A stretch of DNA of 34,371 nt from Methanomassiliicoccaceae archaeon (GTDB lineage: Archaea; Thermoplasmatota; Thermoplasmata; Methanomassiliicoccales; Methanomethylophilaceae): positions 1-34,371 of the forward strand of contig JAEEJP010000081.1 in assembly GCA_016281925.1 (NCBI GenBank), read 5' to 3'. This document shows, piece by piece, positions 8,256 through 16,000 of this stretch (within the stretch, counting starts at the first letter, position 1; each line of letters starts with the position of its first letter). The notes under the pieces are model-generated. The model saw only the letters and a program-made list of their open reading frames with translations. It was not told the origin of the DNA and made no database searches. Position numbers and translations under genes: made by a program.

Positions 8256-9118
8256 TCCTTTCCCCTCAGTATGTCCGCGATCTCCGCGATATCATTCTCC
8301 CCGTATGCGTGCGGGATCACCCTGCTGAGCCTTACCGGCTCTTCAGTGAAGGCGTAGGAGACCGCATTGACGCTGAACCCTCCCACGAGTTTTCTGGCGT
8401 AGATCCCGACCGGCGAAGAGCATCCCGCTCCCAGCGCCCTCATTATCGAGCGCTCGATGGTGACGCATTCCCTGGTGACCTTGTCGTCAATTTTCGACAG
8501 CGCGGAAAGAATCTCCGCATCGTCGGATCTGCATTCTATCGCCACGGCCCCCTGCGCAGGAGCGGGCACGAACCTCAGGGGATCCAGCGGAAACATGTCC
8601 CTGTCTATCCCCATGCGGTGCATCCCCGCTTTGGCCAAAACTATCGCGTCGTATTCGCCCCTGTCCAGCTTCTCCATCCTGGTGTGGATGTTGCCTCTGA
8701 GCGGAACGCATTCCACGTCCGGCCTGGCCTCCTTTATCAGCGAGACCCTCCTGATGGATGAGGTCCCTATCCTGGCTCCTGCGAGGAGTTCCCCGAGCGG
8801 GCGGGGCATTATGATGTCCTCAACAGGGTCCCTCCTCATTATCGCCCCTATCGTCAGACCTTCCTCCATGTCGATCGGAATGTCTTTGAGGGAATTCACC
8901 GAGACGTCTATGCTGCCGTTCCTTATGGCGGCATCCAGCTCCCTGACGAACGCTCCCGTGGCGCTCATCTTATCCAGCGGGGAAGTCAGATCTATGTCGC
9001 CCAGCGATTTGATCCCGACGACGTCTATGTCCCCCGTGTATCCCGACGCGCGCATGGCGGCGACGAACATCTCCGTCTGCCTCATGGCCAGAGCGCTCTC
9101 CCTGGATCCTGCTCTCAT
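8252..9118 (-). CDS. hemC: Hydroxymethylbilane synthase (porphobilinogen deaminase)
   Basis: HemC polymerises four porphobilinogens into hydroxymethylbilane, the substrate of HemD. The protein begins MRAGSRESALAMRQTE, where the family's substrate-binding N-terminus lies. It has HSLKD-like VNSLKDIP, IGTSSIRRVSLI, LRGNIHTRMEKLD and FVPAPAQGAVAIE. The dipyrromethane-cofactor cysteine is seen in ALGAGCSSPVG at C233. The ATG at 9118 overlaps the hemL stop as ATGA. The frame stays open further upstream, but only as out-of-phase reading of hemL. At 288 aa it is about family length. Confidence 0.95.
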   Translation of the reverse strand: MRAGSRESALAMRQTEMFVAAMRASGYTGDIDVVGIKSLGDIDLTSPLDKMSATGAFVRELDAAIRNGSIDVSVNSLKDIPIDMEEGLTIGAIMRRDPVEDIIMPRPLGELLAGARIGTSSIRRVSLIKEARPDVECVPLRGNIHTRMEKLDRGEYDAIVLAKAGMHRMGIDRDMFPLDPLRFVPAPAQGAVAIECRSDDAEILSALSKIDDKVTRECVTIERSIMRALGAGCSSPVGIYARKLVGGFSVNAVSYAFTEEPVRLSRVIPHAYGENDIAEIADILRGKE

Positions 9119-10383
9119 CCTTTCAGCCCCCTTACGGCGGAATCGAAGGCCTCCGCTATCTTGGCGCAGTCCTCTTCCGTGTGCGCCGCGGACATGAACT
9201 CGACCTCCAGCGCGGAAGGCGGAAGATACACGCCGGAATCCAGCATGGCGGCGAACAGCCTGGCGAAGGCTTCCCTGTCCGCCCCGAGGGCTTCGCGCCC
9301 GTTGGATATGGAATCCATGCCCAGGCCGATGGAGAACATCGACCCGACGCTCTGGATGCATCCTCTGACGCCGGAATCCTCCAGGGAATCCCTCAGCGAC
9401 GACACCAGCCCGGCCGAAGCGGAGTTGAGGGCATCGTATTTCCCGCTCATGCGATTGAGAAGAGCGAGCCCGGCGGCGGCGCTCACAGGGTTCCCGGCGA
9501 ATGTCCCGGCCGCGTAGACGCTTCCCTGCGGAGCCACGTCCTCCATTATCTTTCTCCTCCCTCCGAACGCCCCGGCCGGGAATCCGCCTCCGATGATCTT
9601 CCCCATGGTGGTGAGATCGGGAGTGACTCCGAACATCTTCTGGGCGCCCCCGTCGGAAAGCCTCATGCCGGTGATGACCTCGTCAAAGATCAGCAGGACG
9701 CCGTGGGACGAGGTTATCTTCCTCATCTCCTCGAGGTATCCTTTCTCGGGGGGGACCACCCCAACGTTCCCGAGCACGGGCTCCATTATCACCGCCGCGA
9801 TGTCGTCGTTCCTGTCCAGCAGGCTTTCGAACATGCCGGCGTCGTTGTAATCCACTGCGTATGTGTTCCTGACCGCGTCTGCGGGCACTCCGGCCGAGCC
9901 CGGGACCCCCTGGGCGGATCCGGATCCGGCGGCGATGAGCATCGCGTCGTGCGCCCCGTGGAAGCCGCCGTCCATCTTGACTATGCCGTTCTTTCCTGTG
10001 TATCCCCTTGCGAGCCTTATCGCGTGCATAGTGGCTTCCGTCCCGGAGCAGGCCAGGCGGACCATCTCGCAGGAGGGCACCCTTTCCGTTATGGCTCCGA
10101 TCAGCTCGAGCTCCGGCTCCGAAGGGGCGCCGTAGACGGTCCCTTTCCTCAGCTGTGCGGCCGCCGCTTCCATCGCTTCCGGGCATGCGTGCCCGGCTAT
10201 GAGGGGGCCGTAGGCCATGCAGAGGTCGACGTAATCGTTGCCGTCGACGTCGGTGATATGGGAGCCTTTCCCTCCGGCGATGAAAAGCGGGTTGGGCGGG
10301 AACGCCCTCACGGGGCTGGATACCCCTCCCGGCGTCAGCGCCCTGGATCTGGCGAAGAGCTCCTCCGACTTCGGATCCCTCAT
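9115..10383 (-). CDS. hemL: Glutamate-1-semialdehyde 2,1-aminomutase
   Basis: This PLP enzyme converts glutamate-1-semialdehyde to 5-aminolevulinate in the C5 pathway. Family motifs are LTPGGVSSPVRAF at the N-terminus, CSGTEATMHAIRLARGYTG, DGGFHGAHD, LIFDEVITGMR, and MGKIIGGGFPAGAFGG with the PLP-binding lysine at K262. The ATG at 10383 overlaps the hemB stop as ATGA and gives 422 aa, the usual size. An upstream extension of the frame falls inside hemB and has no family similarity, so it was rejected. Confidence 0.96.
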   Translation of the reverse strand: MRDPKSEELFARSRALTPGGVSSPVRAFPPNPLFIAGGKGSHITDVDGNDYVDLCMAYGPLIAGHACPEAMEAAAAQLRKGTVYGAPSEPELELIGAITERVPSCEMVRLACSGTEATMHAIRLARGYTGKNGIVKMDGGFHGAHDAMLIAAGSGSAQGVPGSAGVPADAVRNTYAVDYNDAGMFESLLDRNDDIAAVIMEPVLGNVGVVPPEKGYLEEMRKITSSHGVLLIFDEVITGMRLSDGGAQKMFGVTPDLTTMGKIIGGGFPAGAFGGRRKIMEDVAPQGSVYAAGTFAGNPVSAAAGLALLNRMSGKYDALNSASAGLVSSLRDSLEDSGVRGCIQSVGSMFSIGLGMDSISNGREALGADREAFARLFAAMLDSGVYLPPSALEVEFMSAAHTEEDCAKIAEAFDSAVRGLKG

Positions 10384-11369
10384 CTGCGCTCCCTCAGATA
10401 TCTGGCGGCCTCTTTGGCGTAATAGGTGATGATGATGTCCGCCCCGGCCCTCTTTATGGCCAGGAGGGATTCCATCATGACCCTCTCCTCGTCGATCCAC
10501 CCGTTGGCGGCGGCCGCTTTGATCATCGCGTATTCCCCGGAGACCTGGTAGGCCGCGACCGGCAGCGGATAATTGTCCGAGGCCTCCCTTATGATGTCAA
10601 GATAGGGCCCGGCCGGCTTCACCATAATGATGTCGCAGCCTTCGGCCACATCCATGTCGATCTCGCGCATGGCTTCGCGCCTGTTGCCGCAGGGCATCTG
10701 GTATCCGGCGCGGTTGCCTTTCCCCGGCGCGGAGCAGGCCACATCCCTGAACGGGCCGTAGAAAGCGCTGTAGAACTTGGCGCTGTATGCCATTATCGCA
10801 ACGTCCTCGAACCCGGCCTCGTCCAGAGCCGAGCGTATGGCGGCGATCTGGCCGTCCATCATCCCACTGGGGGCTATGATGTCCGCGCCCGCGGCGGCCT
10901 GGGAGACCGCTATCTTCTGATACAGCTCCAGGGTCTTGTCGTTGTCCACCGCTCCGTCGACGTCCAGCACGCCGCAGTGGCCGTGGTCGGTGTACTCGCA
11001 CATGCAGAGATCGGCGATTATCAGCAGATCGGAGGCTGCTCTGAGCCCCCTTATGGCTTTCTGGACCACGCCGTCCTCCGAATAGGCGTCGGACCCTTTG
11101 GCATCTTTATGGTCCGGGACGCCGAACACCAGGACGGCATTGACCCCTGCGTCCTGGATCTCCCTGGCGACGTCCATGTACCCGGAAAGCGGATAGGTGA
11201 CCACGCCGGGCATCGAGTCCGTAGTGCGGGGCTCGGAAAGGTTGGCGTCGAAGAATATCGGAAGGACGAACTCCGAGGAGTCCAACCTGGTCTCTGCGAC
11301 GAGATCCCTCATTTTCTGGCTCGTTCTGAGCCTTCTCATGCGTACCTGCGGATAATACATCTCATTCAT
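10380..11369 (-). CDS. hemB: Porphobilinogen synthase (delta-aminolevulinate dehydratase)
   Basis: HemB condenses two 5-aminolevulinates to porphobilinogen. The metal-site sequence DLCMCEYTDHGHCG gives three cysteines (C122, C124, C132), indicating the zinc-dependent class. The two active-site lysines are seen in AKFYSAFYGPF (K198) and IMVKPAGPY (K251). It has 329 aa. The start overlaps the end of hemA by 8 nt, and the stop overlaps the start of hemL. All parts expected of a working enzyme are present. Confidence 0.96.
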   Translation of the reverse strand: MNEMYYPQVRMRRLRTSQKMRDLVAETRLDSSEFVLPIFFDANLSEPRTTDSMPGVVTYPLSGYMDVAREIQDAGVNAVLVFGVPDHKDAKGSDAYSEDGVVQKAIRGLRAASDLLIIADLCMCEYTDHGHCGVLDVDGAVDNDKTLELYQKIAVSQAAAGADIIAPSGMMDGQIAAIRSALDEAGFEDVAIMAYSAKFYSAFYGPFRDVACSAPGKGNRAGYQMPCGNRREAMREIDMDVAEGCDIIMVKPAGPYLDIIREASDNYPLPVAAYQVSGEYAMIKAAAANGWIDEERVMMESLLAIKRAGADIIITYYAKEAARYLRERR

Positions 11370-12606
11370 CCTCCAATCCGAACAGGATCCTGGCGGCCCT
11401 GCACGTATCCAAGTCTCCGTTTCTGGAGGCTTTCCTCATATTGATATATAATTCTGAAGTGAGTTTGTTCAGCAGAACCCTCGAGAAATCCTCGAGGACG
11501 GCTTCCGGATCGGCCGAGCCCAGACGCACCTTGGCTTCGGCCAGCTCGCGCTCCTTTATCCCCGACAGCTTCATGCTTATCCCGCGGATGAGCTCGTTGG
11601 CGGTGGATTCGGCGCGCTCCTTCTCCATCTTCGCCAGCTCTTCCTTAATGATGTGTTCGGCGTCGGATATCTCTGCGGTCCTGCGGGCGACGTTCTCCAT
11701 GGCGATGGTCTGGAGCGAATCCATGGTCTCCAGCGATACGCCCGGGATCTCCCCGACCTCCTTCTCCACGTTGCGCGGGACCGAGACGTCGATGAGAAGC
11801 AGCGGCCTGCCGTCCCTCTTCGATACGGCGTCCAGAGCGTTGCCGTAGTGCACCACGGGATGGGGCGCGGAGGTGGCCACGAGGATGAGGTCGCTGTCCG
11901 ACAGCGTGTCGTGCATGCGGTCCCAGGTGAGCGCGGTGCCTCCGAGCTCCTCGGCCAGAATGGTGGCGTTGTGGAACGTCCTGTTGGATACAATGACGGT
12001 CTTCGGCCCTTTGCCGACCAGGTTCTTCGCTATCACCGTGGCCATGTCCCCGGCTCCCAGGATGGCCACCGTCTTGCCCTCCAGGGTGCCCAGCCTGTGC
12101 TCGGCCAGCTCCACGGCGGCCGAACCGACCGAAACGGCGCCTTTGTTCAGGGCGGTCTCGGATCTGACCCTTTTCCCCACGGTCAGGGCGTGGTCGAACA
12201 GATAGGAAAGCATGCTCTTGGCATGGCCGTCTGCGCGGGCGGCGATGTACGAATCCCTGATCTGGTGCTGGATCTGGTCCTCCCCTACGATCAGAGACTC
12301 CAGGCCGCAGATCACCCTGAAAAGATGCTTGATGCTGGCCCCGTCCTCGAGGATGAAATGGACATTCCCTGCCCCCTCGGGTATGTGGTCGCGGGCGAGG
12401 CCGGAGAACATCTCCTTCACCGGCCCGTTGCTGTCGGCGGCCACGTATGCCTCGAAGCGGTTGCATGTCCTGACCACCACGTATTCCAGAGCTTCGGAAC
12501 AGGAAAGGATGTGCTCCTCTGCGTTCTTTTCCAGCCCGGTTATGATCTTATCCAGGCCTTCCACCCCTCCGGCGGAGGTATGCGTGACATGGAAACTCAC
12601 TATCAT
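11362..12606 (-). CDS. hemA: Glutamyl-tRNA reductase
   Basis: HemA reduces glutamyl-tRNA to glutamate-1-semialdehyde with NADPH, the first committed step here. The catalytic cysteine is C48 in VVRTCNRFEAY. VIGEDQIQHQIRDSY-like sequence (seen as IVGEDQIQHQIRDSYI) and the Rossmann motif ILGAGDMATVIAKNL follow. The C-terminal dimerisation helix is about residues 310-414. The ATG at 12606 overlaps the stop of the upstream dehydrogenase as ATGA. At 414 aa it is of normal length. It shows that the organism makes 5-aminolevulinate by the C5 route. Confidence 0.96.
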   Translation of the reverse strand: MIVSFHVTHTSAGGVEGLDKIITGLEKNAEEHILSCSEALEYVVVRTCNRFEAYVAADSNGPVKEMFSGLARDHIPEGAGNVHFILEDGASIKHLFRVICGLESLIVGEDQIQHQIRDSYIAARADGHAKSMLSYLFDHALTVGKRVRSETALNKGAVSVGSAAVELAEHRLGTLEGKTVAILGAGDMATVIAKNLVGKGPKTVIVSNRTFHNATILAEELGGTALTWDRMHDTLSDSDLILVATSAPHPVVHYGNALDAVSKRDGRPLLLIDVSVPRNVEKEVGEIPGVSLETMDSLQTIAMENVARRTAEISDAEHIIKEELAKMEKERAESTANELIRGISMKLSGIKERELAEAKVRLGSADPEAVLEDFSRVLLNKLTSELYINMRKASRNGDLDTCRAARILFGLEDE

Positions 12607-13226
12607 TGCCTCACCTTACTCTCTGCCATAGCGAATGCGCCCTCCTTATCACCCGCTCTAATCGCGTCCCAGATCGCGCCGTCATGGAGGATCCCGGCCA
12701 GAATCCTGGCGCGATCCTTCTGCTCCGGGATCCCGGACATGACTGCAGGCCTTATGCGGACCATCAGATCCATCATGTCGTCCAGGGAATCGTCGAGCAC
12801 CGGATCCAGGATCTCGGCTACGTAAGGAGGGAACGCAGGCACCTTGCCCTCCGAAGACACGCATACAGAGTAATTCCTCTTCCTTATAGTGGACGGGATG
12901 AGGATGTCGCCTCCCCCGTGGGCGGAGTTCACCGGCACGCCTGCCTCCTTGGCGGCGTCGCGGACCATCGCGTTCAGGCTCTTGCTGTCGGTGGCGGCCA
13001 TCGCGATGAACGTCCCGGGCAGATTCTCGCGGACGGTATCCGGCGTTATGTCGCATTGGACGCATTCGTCCGCGATGTCTCTGATCTCCGGGAGTATGTC
13101 CCTGGAAATGACTCTGATCCTGAAGCCGTCGAAATGCCTTATCTTCCTGAGGGCTACGTTGCCCCCTCCGAAGACGGTGATCAGACGGCCGCTGGGTTCG
13201 ATGTAAACGGGCGCCATGCGAGCCAT
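12603..13226 (-). CDS. Precorrin-2 dehydrogenase (siroheme synthase N-terminal type)
   Basis: The protein resembles the Met8/CysG-B family, which oxidises precorrin-2 to sirohydrochlorin with NAD and may also insert metal. Evidence is LITVFGGGNVALRKIRHF near the N-terminus (NAD-binding loop), FIAMAATDSKSLNAMV, and the VNSAHGGGDILIPSTIRKRNYSV-type substrate strand. The last 60 residues form a helical dimerisation/C-terminal domain. The 207-aa length fits. The stop overlaps the hemA start (ATGA) and the start directly abuts cbiL's stop. In methanogens the product sirohydrochlorin feeds cobalamin, siroheme and F430. Confidence 0.88.
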   Translation of the reverse strand: MARMAPVYIEPSGRLITVFGGGNVALRKIRHFDGFRIRVISRDILPEIRDIADECVQCDITPDTVRENLPGTFIAMAATDSKSLNAMVRDAAKEAGVPVNSAHGGGDILIPSTIRKRNYSVCVSSEGKVPAFPPYVAEILDPVLDDSLDDMMDLMVRIRPAVMSGIPEQKDRARILAGILHDGAIWDAIRAGDKEGAFAMAESKVRQ

Positions 13227-13940
13227 TCACATGACCTTCTCTTGCTTCTTCTTGATTATCAGAGTAGTGAAATACCCGTATTCGAAGCCGGAGCGCACCG
13301 GGCCGACATACTCGTCCGGCATGCCGACGTTGCTTATGACGGTCATGCACTCGGGACCCATCCCGCGCTCCTTCATCTGGCCCAGAATCTTATCGACGCT
13401 CTTCCCCGCCTTCATGATCACGACGTTGTCGAATCTGTCCAGAGCCTCGACCACCATAGGATTGTCCTTGGCCGAGGGCACTATGGCGAGGCACTGGTCG
13501 CCCAGAGTCAGAGGTATGCGTGCAACTGCAGCCCCGCCGCAGAAAGACGGGATCCCGGGGATTATCTCGGTCTCGTAGCCTTTCCCGCGCACGTACTGCT
13601 CCAGATACATGAAAGTGCTGTAGATGGAGACGTCGCCCAATGTGATCAGGGACACATCTTTTCCCTGGTCCAGATATCCGATTATCACATCCCCGGCGGC
13701 CTTCCCGAACTCCCAGTAGTCGCCGTCGTTCCCGGTCATTCCGAACAGAAGCTCGATCACTTCGACCCCGGAGAGATCGACGACCGGCTCCACGATCTTG
13801 AACGCGGTGCTGTCTTCGCCGGCCTTCTTCACCGGCTTGGCGAGCACGGGGGAGGATTCGATAATTCTCTTGGCTTTCAGCGTGAGAAGCTCGGGATCGC
13901 CGGGGCCGACTCCGATGCCGTAGAGCTTTCCGCGGCTCAT
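13227..13940 (-). CDS. cbiL: Cobalt-factor II / precorrin-2 C20-methyltransferase
   Basis: CbiL methylates the corrin ring at C20 using SAM. The N-terminal LYGIGVGPGDPELLTLKA is typical of CobI/CbiL, and LITLGDVSIYSTFMYL and IIPGIPSFCGGAAVA are CbiL-type signature blocks. The 237-aa length is normal. The ATG at 13940 overlaps the end of cbiH (ATGA at 13937-13940), and no base separates its stop from the next start codon. Whether it uses cobalt-factor II (anaerobic route) is inferred from the archaeal context. Confidence 0.93.
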   Translation of the reverse strand: MSRGKLYGIGVGPGDPELLTLKAKRIIESSPVLAKPVKKAGEDSTAFKIVEPVVDLSGVEVIELLFGMTGNDGDYWEFGKAAGDVIIGYLDQGKDVSLITLGDVSIYSTFMYLEQYVRGKGYETEIIPGIPSFCGGAAVARIPLTLGDQCLAIVPSAKDNPMVVEALDRFDNVVIMKAGKSVDKILGQMKERGMGPECMTVISNVGMPDEYVGPVRSGFEYGYFTTLIIKKKQEKVM

Positions 13941-14698
13941 AGTACACCGTCCATGCGGCCTTTCTCGCGGTATCCGCGCGGGGTGATCATCAGACCGTCG
14001 CGGATGTACGTATTGCTGTTCCCTATTATTACTATGGAGAACATATCCACATCAGCCTCGCCGATCTTTCCCAGAACGGTGATCTGCTTCGATTCCCCCT
14101 CCCTTCCAGCATTCCTGACCACGCCCACGGGAGTCTCGGGCGAGCGGTATTTCATCAGTATTTCCGCGGCCCTCTCCAGATAATCGGTCCTCTTCTTGCT
14201 CTTGGGGTTGTACAGAGCGACGACGAAATCGCCCTGCCCGGCGCAGTCCACCCTTTTCATTATCAGATCGATGGGGGTCATGAGATCTGAAAGGCTGATG
14301 ATGGCCAGATCGTGCATCAGAGGCGCTCCCAGCACGGAGGCGGCGGTGGATGCCGCGGTCATGCCGGGCACGACGTCGATGTCGATGTCCGCCCCCATCT
14401 CGTCCGCGACTTCATAGATTATTCCGGCCATGCCGTAGATCCCGGAATCCCCGCTGCTGACCATCGCCACGCTCTGGCCTTTCATCGCCTCTTCGACGGC
14501 CATCTTGCAGCGCTCGACCTCCCTCATCATCCCGGTGGAGATATACTGGGTCTCCGGGGGGAAATAATCGCGGATCATGTCGATGTAGGCCGTATATCCG
14601 ATGACTTTGTCGGCCTCGCGGATAGTTTTCTCCGCGCGGATGGGCATATTCTCCAATGCCCCGGGTCCGAAACCCACGACAGAAGGCTTGCCTCTCAC
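13937..14698 (-). CDS. cbiH: Precorrin-3B / cobalt-factor III C17-methyltransferase
   Basis: CbiH methylates C17 and drives ring contraction in anaerobic cobalamin synthesis. VVGFGPGALENMPIRAEKTI, VIGYTAYIDMI, MVSSGDSGIYGMAG and VPGMTAASTAASVLGAPL are characteristic. FVVALYNPKSKKR and VGVVRNAGREGE complete the CobJ/CbiH pattern. The 253-aa length is normal. The start is GTG at 14696-14698 in a GTGA overlap with the stop of a 25-codon upstream ORF. That fits the coupled style of the whole operon and supports this start. Confidence 0.93.
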   Translation of the reverse strand: MRGKPSVVGFGPGALENMPIRAEKTIREADKVIGYTAYIDMIRDYFPPETQYISTGMMREVERCKMAVEEAMKGQSVAMVSSGDSGIYGMAGIIYEVADEMGADIDIDVVPGMTAASTAASVLGAPLMHDLAIISLSDLMTPIDLIMKRVDCAGQGDFVVALYNPKSKKRTDYLERAAEILMKYRSPETPVGVVRNAGREGESKQITVLGKIGEADVDMFSIVIIGNSNTYIRDGLMITPRGYREKGRMDGVL

Positions 14699-14772
14699 AG
14701 AAAATCCTCCATATCTATGCGGGCGGCAGATGACGGCTGCACTTTCCCGCCATCGGATGAAGATCCGAACAT
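14695..14772 (-). CDS. Candidate 25-aa leader ORF at the head of the tetrapyrrole operon
   Basis: An ATG at 14770-14772 opens 25 codons ending in TGA, which overlaps the GTG start of cbiH as GTGA. The ATG lies 28 nt from a strong TATA-like box, where a leaderless transcript would begin. The peptide starts MFGSSSDGGKVQ and ends RIDMEDFL. It has no recognised domain or repeated codon suggesting attenuation. It may serve only to deliver ribosomes to cbiH's weak GTG start. Being so short, it could also be chance. Confidence 0.45.
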   Translation of the reverse strand: MFGSSSDGGKVQPSSAARIDMEDFL

Positions 14773-14795
14773 GAGGACCGCGATTGCGTCAAGCC

Positions 14796-14806
14796 TTATT
14801 ATTATT
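14796..14806 (-). promoter_or_regulatory. Main promoter (TATA-like box) of the tetrapyrrole operon
   Basis: The minus strand reads AATAATAATAA, the only AT-rich patch upstream of cbiH. It is centred about 28 nt before the ATG of the 25-codon ORF and about 102 nt before cbiH's GTG. All downstream genes touch or overlap, so this is probably the only promoter for the whole run down to hemD. Confidence 0.55.
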
Positions 14807-14844
14807 GCCCGTCTGGATATGTAATGCAGACATAAACGCACACA

Positions 14845-15690
14845 TTATATTGGCAAAAGGCTGCGATTATGGTTGATGCGGCAACTTCGCAGCGTCCGGG
14901 ACGGATCGGATCGCTCGTGGGAGGCCATGTGGTCCATGAACTCCCTGACATACAGGGAAGGCTTCACGATGTGCCCTGTGTTGGGCAGCCTGAGCGTCAC
15001 ACACCCGGGTATCCTGTCGGATATGAAATCACCGAGCTTCGGCTCGACCATTATGTCGCTGAGCCCGTGCACGGAAAGGGTGGGAACCGAGATCTGATGG
15101 ATCCTGTCCCTGGTGTCGAATCCGTCCAGCGCATGCATCTGGTCTTTGAGACCCTTGGGATCCAGGCCTTTAAGGGATCTGAGGACCTTTCCTTTGGACT
15201 CCAATCCGGAGAAGAAATCCTCCGTGAAGCAGAATGCGTTCGTCATCATGCTGATGTATTCCGGATCGCCGCCTCTGAGGGCGCAGTCCACGATCCCGTT
15301 CATGAAATAGCTGGATCTCGCCGGCCTGTAGGGATATGCCGACACAAGCGTGAGCGTGATGAGCCTGTCTGGATGCTGGATGGCGAATTCCTGGGCGATA
15401 TGGCCCCCGAGGGACCATCCGAGCATATGGGCGCGGAAGATGCGGAGATAATCCATCAGCGCCAGAACGTCGTCAACGAAATCCTGGGACTCGATCGTGT
15501 CTTGGCTGTATTCGGTAGTTCCGGCGCCCCTGTTGTCGAAGACGATGACGCGGTATCTGGGCGTGAGCTCCGGAATGAGCTGCTTGAAGAAACTGGTATC
15601 CCCCGAGAATCCTGTGATGAGAACCACTGGTATCCCTTCTCCCTCTTCTTCATAGTGCATTCTGATTCCGTTGATCTCCGCGTATGGCAT
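14845..15690 (-). CDS. Alpha/beta-fold hydrolase
   Basis: The sequence from ATG 15690 begins MPYAEINGIRMHYEEEGEG, the usual start of alpha/beta hydrolases. It then shows VLITGFSGDTSFF (oxyanion loop), VIVFDNRGAGTTEY, and the nucleophile elbow MLGWSLGGHIAQEFA with serine as nucleophile. The acid is probably in LSVHGLSDIMVEP and the histidine in LPNTGHIV. Substrate is unknown; relatives include esterases and haloperoxidase-like enzymes. The frame is open to an ATG at 15825, and TATA-like ACTATAGT repeats lie at a fitting distance from it. The extra 45 residues do not look like the family, so the shorter start is preferred with moderate confidence. It ends with TAA. Confidence 0.85.
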   Translation of the reverse strand: MPYAEINGIRMHYEEEGEGIPVVLITGFSGDTSFFKQLIPELTPRYRVIVFDNRGAGTTEYSQDTIESQDFVDDVLALMDYLRIFRAHMLGWSLGGHIAQEFAIQHPDRLITLTLVSAYPYRPARSSYFMNGIVDCALRGGDPEYISMMTNAFCFTEDFFSGLESKGKVLRSLKGLDPKGLKDQMHALDGFDTRDRIHQISVPTLSVHGLSDIMVEPKLGDFISDRIPGCVTLRLPNTGHIVKPSLYVREFMDHMASHERSDPSRTLRSCRINHNRSLLPI

Positions 15691-15830
15691 ATCGGTTCTA
15701 TAGAAACGGAATTCGGTACAAATACCCATGCATCCGAACGGCATGATATGATGCTGGACATCAATTACCGGAGCCGAAAAACGATATATCGGACCAGAAG
15801 ATGCGGGCCGGGACGCAAGATTCATGAGAT

Positions 15831-15906
15831 ACTATAGTGCATCTGCATAATACTATAGTACTATATCTGTGTCCAGCAGTACTTTGAATGCCGCATCCAC
15901 TATAGT
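15831..15906. promoter_or_regulatory. Cluster of three ACTATAGT palindromes in a divergent intergenic region
   Basis: The perfect 8-bp palindrome ACTATAGT occurs at 15831-15838, 15852-15859 and 15899-15906. The cluster lies between the minus-strand hydrolase and the plus-strand nucleosidase, upstream of the latter's TATA-like box at 15971-15980. Repeated palindromes in a divergent promoter region suggest operator sites for a dimeric regulator, though the AT-rich core could also act as TATA elements. The same octamer clusters again at 30296-30821. Confidence 0.5.
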
Positions 15907-15970
15907 CATTCTCTCAAGTAAAACGGCCGCTCCGGTCATACGTCCAGCGATATCGGACTATTTCGGACAC

Positions 15971-15980
15971 AATTATATTC
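15971..15980 (+). promoter_or_regulatory. TATA-like box of the nucleosidase gene
   Basis: AATTATATTC lies centred 26 nt before the ATG at 16001. This fits a leaderless transcript and is the reason for preferring this start. Confidence 0.5.
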
Positions 15981-16000
15981 CGCAAGCAGATGGCATGGCC

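Noticed and set aside
9181-10422. A 413-codon plus-strand open frame opposite hemL
   Set aside because: Histidine/glycine/arginine-rich antisense reading of a certain hemL gene; no domain seen.
14312-14824. A 170-codon plus-strand open frame opposite cbiH and the operon promoter
   Set aside because: Antisense to conserved cbiH sequence and rich in His/Asp/Arg; no domain or promoter of its own.
15690-15825. The 45-codon N-terminal extension of the alpha/beta hydrolase
   Set aside because: It has no family similarity and the usual N-terminus begins at 15690. It is kept only as an alternative because a TATA-like repeat lies at a fitting distance from 15825.
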